A stretch of 31,147 bases of DNA, from the IMG/VR virus record IMGVR_UViG_3300009104_000076, positions 1 to 31,147 of that record. The stretch is one strand, 5' to 3'. The position numbers were made by a program, and so were the translations under genes. Below are positions 8,912 through 16,662 of this stretch, in pieces (position 1 is the stretch's first letter; every line of letters begins with the position of its first letter). The stretch comes from a virus. Below the pieces are notes generated by a model. It made no database searches. It was given only the letters and a program-made list of their open reading frames with translations, and had not been told where the DNA came from.

Positions 8912-8919
8912 TATAAATA
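8912..8919 (+). promoter_or_regulatory. T4-type late promoter box TATAAATA before tail tube gene
   Basis: An exact TATAAATA lies in the 37-base gap between genes 18 and 19, about 25 nt before the gp19 ATG, with an AAGGAG RBS between. This would allow separate late expression of the tube protein. Confidence 0.65.
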
Positions 8920-8944
8920 TACGAAAATAAAGGAGTAATAAAAA

Positions 8945-9535
8945 ATGGCAACAATATCAGATTTTAAGAATAACTTTAGAGGTGGTGTTCGACCAAACTT
9001 ATTTCAAGTTGTAATCACTGCTCCAATATTTGGGTCAATGAACTTGGAATTTCTTGGAAAAACCACAAGTCTCCCTTCTTCTACTGTAGCTCAGTTTCCA
9101 GTAGATTATCGTGGACGACAACTAAAAGTTCCAGGCGATAGAACTTTCGCTGATTGGGCGGTTACAATTTTGAACGATCCCGAATGGGAAAATCGAACAA
9201 AGATTGAACAATGGATGAACGCTATTACAGCACACTCCCAAAATCTTAGTACAATTTCAAATGCTAATATTTATGGTAGTGCAGCTGTTTCTCAATTAAG
9301 TCGAGAAGGAAATGTATTGCGTACATATCGTATGCTAGACATTTTCCCTGTTGAATGTGCGGCTATTGAGTTGGGTATGGGTTCTAATGATACGGTTGAA
9401 GAATTCGCCGTAACATTTGCAGTTAACAACTACACCATTGATGGAAATGGCCCAGACGGTAGTGCTACTGGTCTTGGTATTGATATTTCTCTGAATGGTA
9501 GAACTAATATCGGTGGTTTATCAATTAATATCTAA
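8945..9535 (+). CDS. 19: Tail tube protein gp19
   Basis: A 196-residue major tail tube protein (163 in T4). Features are 'GGVRPNLFQVVI', 'FLGKTTSLPSSTVAQFPVDY', 'VPGDRTFADWAVTILND' and 'IEQWMNAI', followed by 'RTYRMLDIFPVECAAIEL'. It stacks as hexameric rings inside the sheath and forms the DNA channel. The C-terminus is about 30 residues longer than in T4 and ends in a Gly/Asn-rich segment. It directly follows the sheath gene, as in T4, and is closed by a hairpin at 9544. Confidence 0.95.
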   Translation: MATISDFKNNFRGGVRPNLFQVVITAPIFGSMNLEFLGKTTSLPSSTVAQFPVDYRGRQLKVPGDRTFADWAVTILNDPEWENRTKIEQWMNAITAHSQNLSTISNANIYGSAAVSQLSREGNVLRTYRMLDIFPVECAAIELGMGSNDTVEEFAVTFAVNNYTIDGNGPDGSATGLGIDISLNGRTNIGGLSINI

Positions 9536-9543
9536 TTGATAGA

Positions 9544-9564
9544 GGGGGGAATTTTCCCCCCTTT
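9544..9564 (+). terminator. Hairpin terminator after the tail tube gene
   Basis: Six G (9544-9549) pair with six C (9556-9561) around the loop AATTTT, followed by TTTACTTTC. The stem is strong but the T tract is short, so termination may be partial. It separates tail genes 18-19 from head genes 20-23. Confidence 0.75.
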
Positions 9565-9592
9565 ACTTTCATAATGAAAAGAGGATACTTTT

Positions 9593-11113
9593 ATGGCATT
9601 TGAATTATTTGGATTCACGTTTGATAAAAAAAAGAAAGATACTGGAAGTTTTATAACTCCGCAAAAAGATGATGGAGCCCTTACTTATATAGAGGGTGGC
9701 GGATTTGTAGGAACATATCTCAATACGGATGTTGATGCAAAAGATGAAAATCTTTTAATTCAAAAATATCGTGAGATGGCTATGACTCAAGAAGTTGATC
9801 TTGCATTAACTGACGTTGTTAATGAAGCTGTTTTACACGGCGGAGATCATGGTAGAGATGCGGTTGCAATTTCTTTAGAGAATTTAGATTTAAGCGAATC
9901 TATAAAAACAAAAATTTCTACGGAATTTCAATCAGTTCTAAAGTTATTAGACTTCAATCATAATGGTTCTGATCTTTTTAGAAAATGGTATGTTGATGGA
10001 AAACTTTATCATCATATTATTATTGATGACGAAAATCCAAGAAAGGGAATTAAGCATTTAGTTCCTGTTGATGCATTAGATATCAAAAAAGTTCGTGAGA
10101 TTCAAAAAGAAAAAGACCCTGTAACAAATATTGAATTTATCACAAACATAGAAGAATATTTTATTTACAAACCAGATCAGTTGTCTGGACAGTTTTATCC
10201 TCATGGAAGATATCAAGAGGAAATAAAAGTTTCTGCTGATTCAATTTCCTATGTTCATTCTGGAATGATTGATTCTCAGAAACAAGTTGTTATAGGTTAT
10301 CTATATAAGTCAATTAAACCTTATAACCAATTAAGGATGATTGAGGATTCTTTAGTTATCTATCGCTTGGCAAGAGCACCAGAACGAAGAATTTTTTATA
10401 TAGATGTTGGTAACTTGCCGAAATTAAAAGCAGAACAATACTTACGTTCTGTTATGGACAAGTATAAACAAAAGGTTGTTTATAACGCAACTACTGGTGA
10501 AGTAGAAGATCAGAAAAAGCAGATGTCAATGCTAGAAGATTTCTGGTTGCCACGAAGGGAAGGCGGTAGAGGTACAGAGATTAATACCTTACCTAGTGGA
10601 CAGAATCTTGGTGAGATCGAAGATATAGAATATTTTAGAAAGAAACTATATCAAGCATTGAATGTTCCTATCTCTAGAATAGAGGGAACGGAACAAACTG
10701 CATTTAATCTTGGAAGAACATCCGAGATTAATAGAGATGAAATTAAGTTTTCAAAATTTATTACGAAAATACGATATAAATTTTCATCTTTATTTTCAGA
10801 ATTATTGCGAGTGCAACTTCTTCTTAAAGGAATTATTAGTGAAGATGATTGGCACCAGATTAAAGACGGATTAGATTATATATGGACTAAAGATTCACAC
10901 TATGTTGAATTAAAAGAGAATGAAATTTATAGAGAAAGATTTGAAATTCTCCAGCAAATGGATGAATATATTGGAAAATATATTTCTAATGAATGGGTAA
11001 GAAAGAGTGTTTTACGACAATCAGAACAAGATATAAAAGATATTGATGCCCAGATTGCGAAAGAAAAACCAGAAGAAGAAGAAACTGATTCTGGTGATGA
11101 TGATGAATTTTAA
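9593..11113 (+). CDS. 20: Portal vertex protein gp20
   Basis: A 506-residue dodecameric portal protein (524 in T4). Conserved segments include 'REMAMTQEVDLALTDVVNEA', 'FRKWYVDGKLYHHIIID', 'LVPVDALDIKKVREI', 'YRLARAPERRIFYIDVGNLP' and 'NVPISRIEG', with the C-terminal crown ending in an acidic tail. It is the site of head assembly initiation, DNA entry and neck attachment. It starts a new block behind the hairpin at 9544, with GAGG before the ATG. Confidence 0.97.
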   Translation: MAFELFGFTFDKKKKDTGSFITPQKDDGALTYIEGGGFVGTYLNTDVDAKDENLLIQKYREMAMTQEVDLALTDVVNEAVLHGGDHGRDAVAISLENLDLSESIKTKISTEFQSVLKLLDFNHNGSDLFRKWYVDGKLYHHIIIDDENPRKGIKHLVPVDALDIKKVREIQKEKDPVTNIEFITNIEEYFIYKPDQLSGQFYPHGRYQEEIKVSADSISYVHSGMIDSQKQVVIGYLYKSIKPYNQLRMIEDSLVIYRLARAPERRIFYIDVGNLPKLKAEQYLRSVMDKYKQKVVYNATTGEVEDQKKQMSMLEDFWLPRREGGRGTEINTLPSGQNLGEIEDIEYFRKKLYQALNVPISRIEGTEQTAFNLGRTSEINRDEIKFSKFITKIRYKFSSLFSELLRVQLLLKGIISEDDWHQIKDGLDYIWTKDSHYVELKENEIYRERFEILQQMDEYIGKYISNEWVRKSVLRQSEQDIKDIDAQIAKEKPEEEETDSGDDDEF

Positions 11114-11126
11114 TCCATAATTAAAT

Positions 11127-11366
11127 ATGAAAATTTCTAAATCCAGTTTTATTGAAAATTATAAGAAGAAGGTTTCTGACTTGCCTGAAAAGGAAAGGAT
11201 ACAGGAAGCAATTTATTTTGCGTTTGATTTAACAGATCAATATGGTATCGTTAGAATTAATAAGGCGATTGCAGAATCCGCAATTAAGTTTAATATCAAC
11301 GAAGATATACTTAGAGAAAAAATTAACGACTCTGATTTTATTTTAAATGAAAGGAAAGCGAAATGA
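11127..11366 (+). CDS. Small protein of unknown function between portal and core genes
   Basis: A 79-residue, mostly helical, lysine- and isoleucine-rich protein. No family is recognised. It follows gp20 by 13 nt without a clear RBS and overlaps the next gene by 4 bp (ATGA), so it belongs to the prohead operon. Its location where T4 has gene 67 suggests a prohead role, but it lacks the acidic tail of T4 gp67. The segment 'YGIVRINKAIAESAIKFNIN' is helical and could be a small helix-turn-helix, which is speculative. Confidence 0.6.
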   Translation: MKISKSSFIENYKKKVSDLPEKERIQEAIYFAFDLTDQYGIVRINKAIAESAIKFNINEDILREKINDSDFILNERKAK

Positions 11367-11593
11367 GTGATGCAGATACAAGATCAACTAATGTTAGTTT
11401 TATAAAACAAATTGTAGATAAAAAATTTAGTAAATCAAATGTTACATTAGCCGATATGATGAAAAATAAGGCGATGTCAGTTATTGATGATTTCAAAAAT
11501 TCGTTTAAGTATGTTCCTAATGCTAGTTCACCAACAACAGAACCTAAAGGTGAGACAAGTACGGAAACAGAAACAGATAATACCACAGGATAA
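11363..11593 (+). CDS. Putative prohead core protein (gp67 position)
   Basis: A 76-residue protein in the gene 67 position between portal and protease. The helical core 'FIKQIVDKKFSKSNVTLADM' followed by 'MKNKAMSVIDDFKNSF' recalls the short helical core proteins of T4-like heads. The C-terminus is Ser/Thr/Glu-rich. It is coupled to its upstream neighbour by a 4-bp overlap. Assignment to gp67 is by position and general character only; similarity to T4 gp67 is not clear by eye. Confidence 0.5.
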   Translation: MSDADTRSTNVSFIKQIVDKKFSKSNVTLADMMKNKAMSVIDDFKNSFKYVPNASSPTTEPKGETSTETETDNTTG

Positions 11594-11597
11594 TAAA

Positions 11598-11942
11598 ATG
11601 GATGAAGCACTAACAATCTCTCAAAGATTGAAACGATCTAGAATAATGAAAATGAAGTCTGGTATTATTAAAAGAAAACGTGAGATCGCTTTAAACAAAA
11701 GAGCAAGTCCTGAGAAAATATTTAACAGAGCGATGAAAAAGGCTCGTGATATTCTTAGAAAAAAACATACAGCTGGTAAAAGTGCAAAAGACTTATCTAT
11801 GTCTCAAAAAGAAAAAGTTGAAAAGTTGTTAAGCAAGAAGAAAGGTATAATTAAAAAAATTGCTAAAAAATTATTTCCTAAAATGAAGTCTGCTGAAGGG
11901 GAGAGATTAAAAGCACGAAGGGCGAAAAAGGGAGAGAAATAA
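11598..11942 (+). CDS. 68: Putative prohead core protein (gp68-like), highly basic
   Basis: A 114-residue, strongly basic protein. The segments 'RLKRSRIMKMKSGIIKRKRE', 'KRASPEKIFNRAMKKARDIL' and 'KKGIIKKIAKKLFPKMKSAE' resemble basic proteins found between portal and protease in many marine T4-like phages and annotated as gp68-like. I chose ATG 11598 rather than upstream in-frame codons because those lie inside the preceding gene. The stop abuts the gp21 start exactly. Its opposite charge to the acidic scaffold gp22 fits an internal core role. The symbol is positional. Confidence 0.6.
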   Translation: MDEALTISQRLKRSRIMKMKSGIIKRKREIALNKRASPEKIFNRAMKKARDILRKKHTAGKSAKDLSMSQKEKVEKLLSKKKGIIKKIAKKLFPKMKSAEGERLKARRAKKGEK

Positions 11943-12572
11943 ATGAAACTAATAACAGAACATACCAGCGAAGTTGAATATATTGTTGAAGGTAAAGATA
12001 AACAACAATATATTAAAGGTATCTTTATGCAATCTGATATTAAGAATCAGAATGGTAGAGTTTATCCATATCCAGTTCTTAAAAAGCAGGTAAAGAAATT
12101 TAATGAGAACTTTGTAAAACAAGATAGAGCGTTGGGAGAGTTAGGACATCCAGACGGCCCAACCGTTAATCTTGATAGGGTTTCTCATATAATAACAGAA
12201 TTAAAAGAAGATGGAAAAAATTTCATTGGAAAAGCAAAGATAATCGATACACCGAATGGAAAGATTGTAAAAAATCTTCTTGAATCAGGTGTTCGTTTGG
12301 GAGTGAGTTCTAGAGGTCTTGGTTCAGTTAAGACAAATAAAGATGGTGTGAATGAAGTTCAAGATGACTTTGTTCTTTCTACTGTTGATATTGTTTCTGA
12401 CCCAAGTGCCCCTGACGCATTTGTTAATGGCATTATGGAAGGTAGAGAATTTAGTCTCACAGGAGAACTTGAGTATGATATTCGTAAAGAGATTAAGAGT
12501 ACAATATCCAAAAGACTAGATGAAAAGAAGATAAAACTATTTCAAAGTTTTATGAAAAAATTACAATCTTAA
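11943..12572 (+). CDS. 21: Prohead protease gp21
   Basis: A 209-residue serine protease of the T4 prohead (212 in T4). The conserved 'IFMQSDIKNQNGRVYPYPVL', 'LGELGHPDGPTVNLDRVSHI' (H69 as the likely catalytic His) and 'GVRLGVSSRGLGSV' (nucleophile S122 or S123) are present, with 'VDIVSDPSAPDAFVNGI' after them. It cleaves scaffold, core and capsid proteins after (L/I)-x-E during maturation. The length matches T4 gp21 and no motif is missing. The ATG follows the previous stop directly. Confidence 0.95.
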   Translation: MKLITEHTSEVEYIVEGKDKQQYIKGIFMQSDIKNQNGRVYPYPVLKKQVKKFNENFVKQDRALGELGHPDGPTVNLDRVSHIITELKEDGKNFIGKAKIIDTPNGKIVKNLLESGVRLGVSSRGLGSVKTNKDGVNEVQDDFVLSTVDIVSDPSAPDAFVNGIMEGREFSLTGELEYDIRKEIKSTISKRLDEKKIKLFQSFMKKLQS

Positions 12573-12599
12573 TTAGATATTTAAAAGGAGTAGTTAAAA

Positions 12600-13727
12600 A
12601 TGGCTAAACAAAATGGACAAACTGATGCAGAGATGATGGAAGATAGTGAGATCGAAAAAAAGATAAACGAAAAAGTAAAAGATTCTAACAAAGAAGCTGG
12701 ACTTCCTGAGATCGATCCAGATACAGGTCGAGATGAATCAGAGGAAGATGGAGAAGAAGGAACATCTAAAGCTTCCGAACCTAAAACTTCTAAGTCTCAC
12801 GCATCTGCAAAAGCAGAAGGTAAAAAAGTGAAAAAAGAGATGGATGACGAAGAAGAAGATGAAGAAGAATGGGAAGAATCCAAGAAATCTAAAAAAGAGG
12901 AATTCCCCCCTGCTGATGACGAAGATGAAGATGAAGAAGATGAGGATGAAGAAGAAGCAGAGGAATCTAAGAAAGCTAAGAAAGAAGAAATCGAAATTAA
13001 TGTAGATGAAGATGTAGCTGCATTGGTTGATGGTGAAGAACTTTCTGAAGAATTCAAAACTAAAGCTGCTACAATCTTTGAAGCCGCTGTTAAATCCAAA
13101 ATTGCAAAAGTTCGCAAACAGATTCGTGAAGAATCTAAGAAAGAACTTAATGAGCGTGTTGAGACAATTCAAACAGAGATGTCTGAAAATGTTGATAAAT
13201 ACCTCAACTATGCAACTGAAGAATGGATGAAAGAAAACAAACTTGTCGTAGAACAAGGTGTTCGTAACGAAGTTACGGAGAGTTTTATTGCTGGATTGAA
13301 AAAATTGTTTGAGGAACATTATATTGACGTTCCCGAAGAAAAAGAAGATGTATTTGAAAGTCTAGTTGTTGAAGTTGCAGAACTTGAACAGAAATTAGAC
13401 GAACAAACTGAGAAGCACATGGACACCGTGAAAGAGTTAAATACATATAAGGCTGCTTCTGTATTTAAGACCGTATCAGAAGGTATGGTTGACACAGACA
13501 TTGAAAAACTAAAAGAATTGACAGAGGATGTTGATTACGATACTGATGCTAAGTATGCGGAAAAACTGAACACTATCAAGAATAGTTATTTCAAATCTGA
13601 CAAGAAAGAAGTTGTGGACAATAAGAAAGCAACTGCTGGCACTAACAACCCTGTTGTAGATGGAACTGGTGATAGTCGTATGGATAGTGTTATGAGTGCA
13701 ATTTCTAATTTGTCAAAAAAACAATAA
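12600..13727 (+). CDS. 22: Prohead scaffold protein gp22 with long acidic N-terminal region
   Basis: A 375-residue main scaffold protein, about 100 residues longer than T4 gp22. Residues about 135-375 carry the recognisable gp22 part ('INVDEDVAALVDGEELSEEF', then a long helical, coiled-coil-prone region). The first 130 residues are a low-complexity Asp/Glu/Lys region containing the repeat EESKKSKKEE / EESKKAKKEE on both sides of a nearly pure Asp/Glu tract. It fills the prohead and is then degraded by gp21. RBS AAGGAG precedes the ATG. Antisense open frames here are composition artefacts. Confidence 0.9.
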   Translation: MAKQNGQTDAEMMEDSEIEKKINEKVKDSNKEAGLPEIDPDTGRDESEEDGEEGTSKASEPKTSKSHASAKAEGKKVKKEMDDEEEDEEEWEESKKSKKEEFPPADDEDEDEEDEDEEEAEESKKAKKEEIEINVDEDVAALVDGEELSEEFKTKAATIFEAAVKSKIAKVRKQIREESKKELNERVETIQTEMSENVDKYLNYATEEWMKENKLVVEQGVRNEVTESFIAGLKKLFEEHYIDVPEEKEDVFESLVVEVAELEQKLDEQTEKHMDTVKELNTYKAASVFKTVSEGMVDTDIEKLKELTEDVDYDTDAKYAEKLNTIKNSYFKSDKKEVVDNKKATAGTNNPVVDGTGDSRMDSVMSAISNLSKKQ

Positions 13728-13790
13728 TAATGGATTGACTGAATTTTAACATTAATTAATTAAACAAAATTATTTACAAGGAGTACAATT

Positions 13791-15059
13791 ATGTATTTAT
13801 CAGAAGATATTTCGGATAAGTGGAAGCCGGTAATGGAACACGGCGATCTTCCCGAAGTTAAAGATTCATATCGCAGAGATGTTACTTTGCGTTTGTTGGA
13901 AAACCAAGAGAACTTCTTAAAAGAAGCAGCACCCACTAATTCTACTGGTGGGAGCGTAGATAACTGGGATCCAATTTTAATTAGTCTTGTAAGACGTGCT
14001 ATGCCTCAAATGATTGCATATGACGTTGCAGGCGTTCAACCTATGACTGGGCCAACTGGTTTGATTTTCGCTATGAAATCAAAATACAATGCTCAGACAG
14101 GTGGATCAGGTGGAGTTGCTGGTGGTGAGAGTGTTGAAGCGTTCGGTGCAGCTGGTACAGGTGCAGACGAAGCAGATACTCAACATTCTGGTACTGGTAC
14201 ACATACCACAACCGACAATACCAATAATCCTTTTGGTGGCACATGGAATTATGGTACTGGTATGGCAACAGCTGACGCTGAAGATTTAGGCGCTGGTGGA
14301 ACTTTTGGCGAGATGGCTTTCACAATCGACAAAACTTCCGTAACCGCTAAATCACGTGCTCTTAAAGCTGAGTACTCTACGGAGTTGGCTCAAGACTTGA
14401 AAGCAGTACATGGTTTGGATGCAGAAACAGAATTGGCGAATATTCTTTCTACGGAAATCTTGCAAGAGATTAACCGTGAAGTTATCCGTACAATTTATGT
14501 AACTGCTAACGACGGTGCTTCTACAACTACATCAGCAGGTACATTCGATCTTGACCTTGATAGTTCTGGTCGTTGGTCTGTTGAAAAATTCAAAGGTTTG
14601 ATGTTCCAAATCGAGCGTGATCGAAATGAAATCGGTCATAACACTCGCCGAGGAAAAGGTAACTTTATGATCTGTTCCGCTGACGTTGCTTCTGCTATGT
14701 CAATGGGTGGTATGTTGGAATCAGGTCATGCGTTGAATGTAGATGATACAATGTCAACTTATGCTGGTATGATGAACGGCATGAAAGTTTATGTTGATCC
14801 TTACTACACATCAAACGCTGGTCAATTCTATGTAGTTGGTTATAAGGGTGCAAGTCCTTATGATGCTGGTCTTTTCTACTGTCCTTACGTTCCTCTACAG
14901 ATGGTACGTGCTATGGGTGAAAACACATTCCAACCAAAAATCGGATTTAAGACACGCTACGGCATGATTAAGAATCCTTTTGTTGGTGATGGTTCTCAAA
15001 CCATGACAGCAGACGAAAACCAATATTACAGAAAAGTGAAAGTCAATAACCTACTGTAA
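13791..15059 (+). CDS. 23: Major capsid protein gp23
   Basis: A 422-residue major capsid precursor (521 in T4), HK97-like fold. Conserved parts are 'NWDPILISLVRRAMPQMIAY', 'DVAGVQPMTGPTGLIFAMKS', 'VTAKSRALKAEYSTELAQDL', 'INREVIRTIYVTA', 'RRGKGNFMICSADVASAM' and 'FKTRYGMIKNPF'. A gp21-type cleavage site (L-x-E) fits at E45/A46 within 'ENFLKEAAPTNS', giving a mature protein of about 377 residues. The central Gly/Thr/Ala-rich region replaces part of the T4 insertion domain. RBS AAGGAG lies upstream and a perfect terminator follows. No late box is visible in the short upstream gap. Confidence 0.97.
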   Translation: MYLSEDISDKWKPVMEHGDLPEVKDSYRRDVTLRLLENQENFLKEAAPTNSTGGSVDNWDPILISLVRRAMPQMIAYDVAGVQPMTGPTGLIFAMKSKYNAQTGGSGGVAGGESVEAFGAAGTGADEADTQHSGTGTHTTTDNTNNPFGGTWNYGTGMATADAEDLGAGGTFGEMAFTIDKTSVTAKSRALKAEYSTELAQDLKAVHGLDAETELANILSTEILQEINREVIRTIYVTANDGASTTTSAGTFDLDLDSSGRWSVEKFKGLMFQIERDRNEIGHNTRRGKGNFMICSADVASAMSMGGMLESGHALNVDDTMSTYAGMMNGMKVYVDPYYTSNAGQFYVVGYKGASPYDAGLFYCPYVPLQMVRAMGENTFQPKIGFKTRYGMIKNPFVGDGSQTMTADENQYYRKVKVNNLL

Positions 15060-15082
15060 TTTTAGTTTGGTTTAAATCAAGA

Positions 15083-15115
15083 GGGGTAAGGGTTTTGCCC
15101 TTACCCCTTTTTTTT
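15083..15115 (+). terminator. Strong rho-independent terminator after the capsid gene
   Basis: A perfect 10-bp stem GGGGTAAGGG / CCCTTACCCC with loop TTTTG is followed by eight T residues. It closes the structural block 20-23. Confidence 0.95.
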
Positions 15116-15128
15116 ATGGAGTCTATTT

Positions 15129-15548
15129 ATGTATGAATACCGAGCTCGTGTTAAACGGATTATCGATGGCGATACTATTAGGTGTGATATTGATTTGGGG
15201 TTTGATTTGTTTCTTGCTAATCAAACTATACGATTACATGGCATAGATGCACCAGAGTCAAGGACGAAAGATAAAGAAGAAAAGTATTACGGAAACCTCG
15301 CAAAAGAGTTTTTAAATGATTATTGCCCTAAAGGTAGTGAAATAAAAATAAGAACTATTAAAGATGGAAAAGGAAAGTTTGGTAGAATATTAGGTGATAT
15401 TATAATGAACGGAGTTTCATTAAATGAACAAATGGTTGAAGAAAACCTTGCCGTATTCTATGACGGGCAATCTAAAGAAGATATACAGAAAGAACATCAA
15501 GTTAACAGAGTAGCATTAAATAGAAAAGGTTATAAATATATAACATAG
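15129..15548 (+). CDS. Staphylococcal-nuclease-like (thermonuclease) protein
   Basis: A 139-residue protein covering one full SNase domain. Key elements are 'VKRIIDGDTIRCDIDLGF' (DGDT calcium-site loop), 'IRLHGIDAPESR' (catalytic Arg and Glu region) and 'FGRILGDI' (second catalytic Arg), then 'LNEQMVEENLAVFYDG'. No signal peptide is visible, so it probably acts in the cytoplasm or is packaged. SNase family enzymes are Ca-dependent endo/exonucleases; a phage role could be host DNA degradation or DNA processing. A GGAG RBS follows the gp23 terminator directly. T4 has gene 24 here instead. Confidence 0.88.
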   Translation: MYEYRARVKRIIDGDTIRCDIDLGFDLFLANQTIRLHGIDAPESRTKDKEEKYYGNLAKEFLNDYCPKGSEIKIRTIKDGKGKFGRILGDIIMNGVSLNEQMVEENLAVFYDGQSKEDIQKEHQVNRVALNRKGYKYIT

Positions 15549-15552
15549 TTCC

Positions 15553-15581
15553 TTACATTGACTATTTTTTCATGGTAGGCT
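15553..15581 (+). promoter_or_regulatory. Early-type promoter of the TTCCTT family
   Basis: TTACAT, a 17-nt spacer, then TAGGCT, preceded by the family element TTCC. Predicted start is near 15588. It lies 24 nt before a late box, so the region 15549-15646 may carry both early and late starts. Confidence 0.55.
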
Positions 15582-15604
15582 TTGCTTGTCAGCTTGGTCA
15601 ATAG

Positions 15605-15612
15605 TATAAATA
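15605..15612 (+). promoter_or_regulatory. T4-type late promoter box TATAAATA before the tail-tube-like gene
   Basis: An exact TATAAATA in an intergenic gap, 35 nt before the ATG at 15647. It is consistent with late expression of a virion protein. Confidence 0.65.
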
Positions 15613-15646
15613 GATTTAATACACTTAACATAAAGCAATTAATAAT

Positions 15647-16180
15647 ATGCCATTTAATACACCAACTGAAATAAATTATCTTAATCCAGTATCTTTTGAA
15701 ACTAGTTTTCTAAGATTACCTGATGTTAGTTTTATGACTCAAGAAGTAACAATTCCTAGTGTAGCATTAGGTATAACTTCTTATGCTTCTTTCTTTAGTG
15801 ATTTACCTATCGAAGGCGATAAAATTAACTTTGAACAATTAAGTATTTCTTTTATAGTAGCAGAAGATTTATCTAATTATCTTGAAATATATAACTGGTT
15901 GTTAGCAATCGGATTTCCAGAAGATTTTGACCAATTTAAATTAAAAGAATCTATTGTTTCCACAGCATCAGGCACAGGCCTTGATACGCTTAAATCCGAT
16001 ATGTCTATTATAGTGAATACTAACAAATCAAATCCAAATTACGAAATCGTATTTCGTGATTCATTTCCTGTATCTCTATCCAGTATCTCATTCCAAGCAA
16101 ATGCTGCCGCTATAGAACCGATTATAGTTACTGCAAATTTCGCATATGCAGGGCAGTTCCAGATTAAAAAACTTACCTAA
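15647..16180 (+). CDS. Predicted virion protein with tail-tube-like pattern
   Basis: A 177-residue protein of a type common in marine T4-like phages. Its layout parallels gp19: an N-terminal strand pair, 'VTIPSVALG', 'LPIEGDKINFEQLSISFIV', then a helix 'NYLEIYNWLLAIGFPEDF', compared with 'TTSLPSSTVA', 'VPGDRTFADWAVTIL' and 'IEQWMNAI' in gp19. I infer a tube-fold protein of the baseplate or tail end, but it could be another minor tail protein. It stands alone behind a late box and ahead of the uvsY promoter. Confidence 0.6.
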   Translation: MPFNTPTEINYLNPVSFETSFLRLPDVSFMTQEVTIPSVALGITSYASFFSDLPIEGDKINFEQLSISFIVAEDLSNYLEIYNWLLAIGFPEDFDQFKLKESIVSTASGTGLDTLKSDMSIIVNTNKSNPNYEIVFRDSFPVSLSSISFQANAAAIEPIIVTANFAYAGQFQIKKLT

Positions 16181-16189
16181 ACTAATTCC

Positions 16190-16218
16190 TTGTATATGAA
16201 TTAATCCTTTGTTATACT
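16190..16218 (+). promoter_or_regulatory. Early/middle-type promoter directly before uvsY
   Basis: TTGTAT, a 17-nt spacer, then TATACT, preceded by ATTCC as in the other family members. The -10 box ends 6 nt before the uvsY ATG, so the predicted transcript starts at or next to the start codon. Confidence 0.6.
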
Positions 16219-16224
16219 TATATT

Positions 16225-16662
16225 ATGAATATTAATGATATCAAAGAAATGATTACGGAAGATTCTATCTTTTTTAAAGATGAGGCTAATATAGATATCG
16301 CATCTTTATCCGTGCCCGAGATGAGCGGAAAATACCATCAATTAATCGCTGACGAAACTATGGGTTTGCGATTACTTAAAAAAGATTATGATGTTCTTTA
16401 TAAAGAAAGATGGTTATTTTATTCTGGAAAAGCAGACCCCGAAGAATACGAAAAAGAAGAATTTGATTTAAAAATTCTTAAATCAGATATTGACAAATTT
16501 TTAAATTCAGATGAAGCGTTAAATAAATTAAAAGATAAGATTACGTTACAAGAAATCAAGATTAACTTGCTAACAGATTTTACTAAATCTATTACGTCAG
16601 CATCTTTTAATATTGGTAATGCAATTAAATGGAAGAAGTTTTTATCTGGTGAACTTGGATGA
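16225..16662 (+). CDS. uvsY: Recombination mediator UvsY
   Basis: A 145-residue protein similar in length and pattern to T4 UvsY (137 residues), which loads UvsX recombinase onto single-stranded DNA coated with gp32. The N-terminus 'MNINDIKEMITEDSIFF' lines up with the T4 start, and 'YKERWLFYSGKADPEEYEKE' matches the T4 'YYSGRGDGDEF' region. The C-terminus 'SFNIGNAIKWKKFLSG' also fits. No RBS is visible before the ATG, and the -10 box of the promoter ends 6 nt upstream, so the mRNA may be leaderless. It overlaps uvsW by 4 bp. UvsX itself is not in the window. Confidence 0.88.
   Translation: MNINDIKEMITEDSIFFKDEANIDIASLSVPEMSGKYHQLIADETMGLRLLKKDYDVLYKERWLFYSGKADPEEYEKEEFDLKILKSDIDKFLNSDEALNKLKDKITLQEIKINLLTDFTKSITSASFNIGNAIKWKKFLSGELG

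Noticed and set aside
11484-11597. A longer N-terminus for the gp68-like protein
   Set aside because: The extra part lies inside the preceding gene in another phase and has no RBS; ATG 11598 directly after that gene fits better.
12738-13319. A 193-codon open frame on the minus strand opposite gene 22
   Set aside because: It is almost only Phe and Ser, the mirror of the Glu/Lys/Asp codons of the scaffold gene, with no RBS context.
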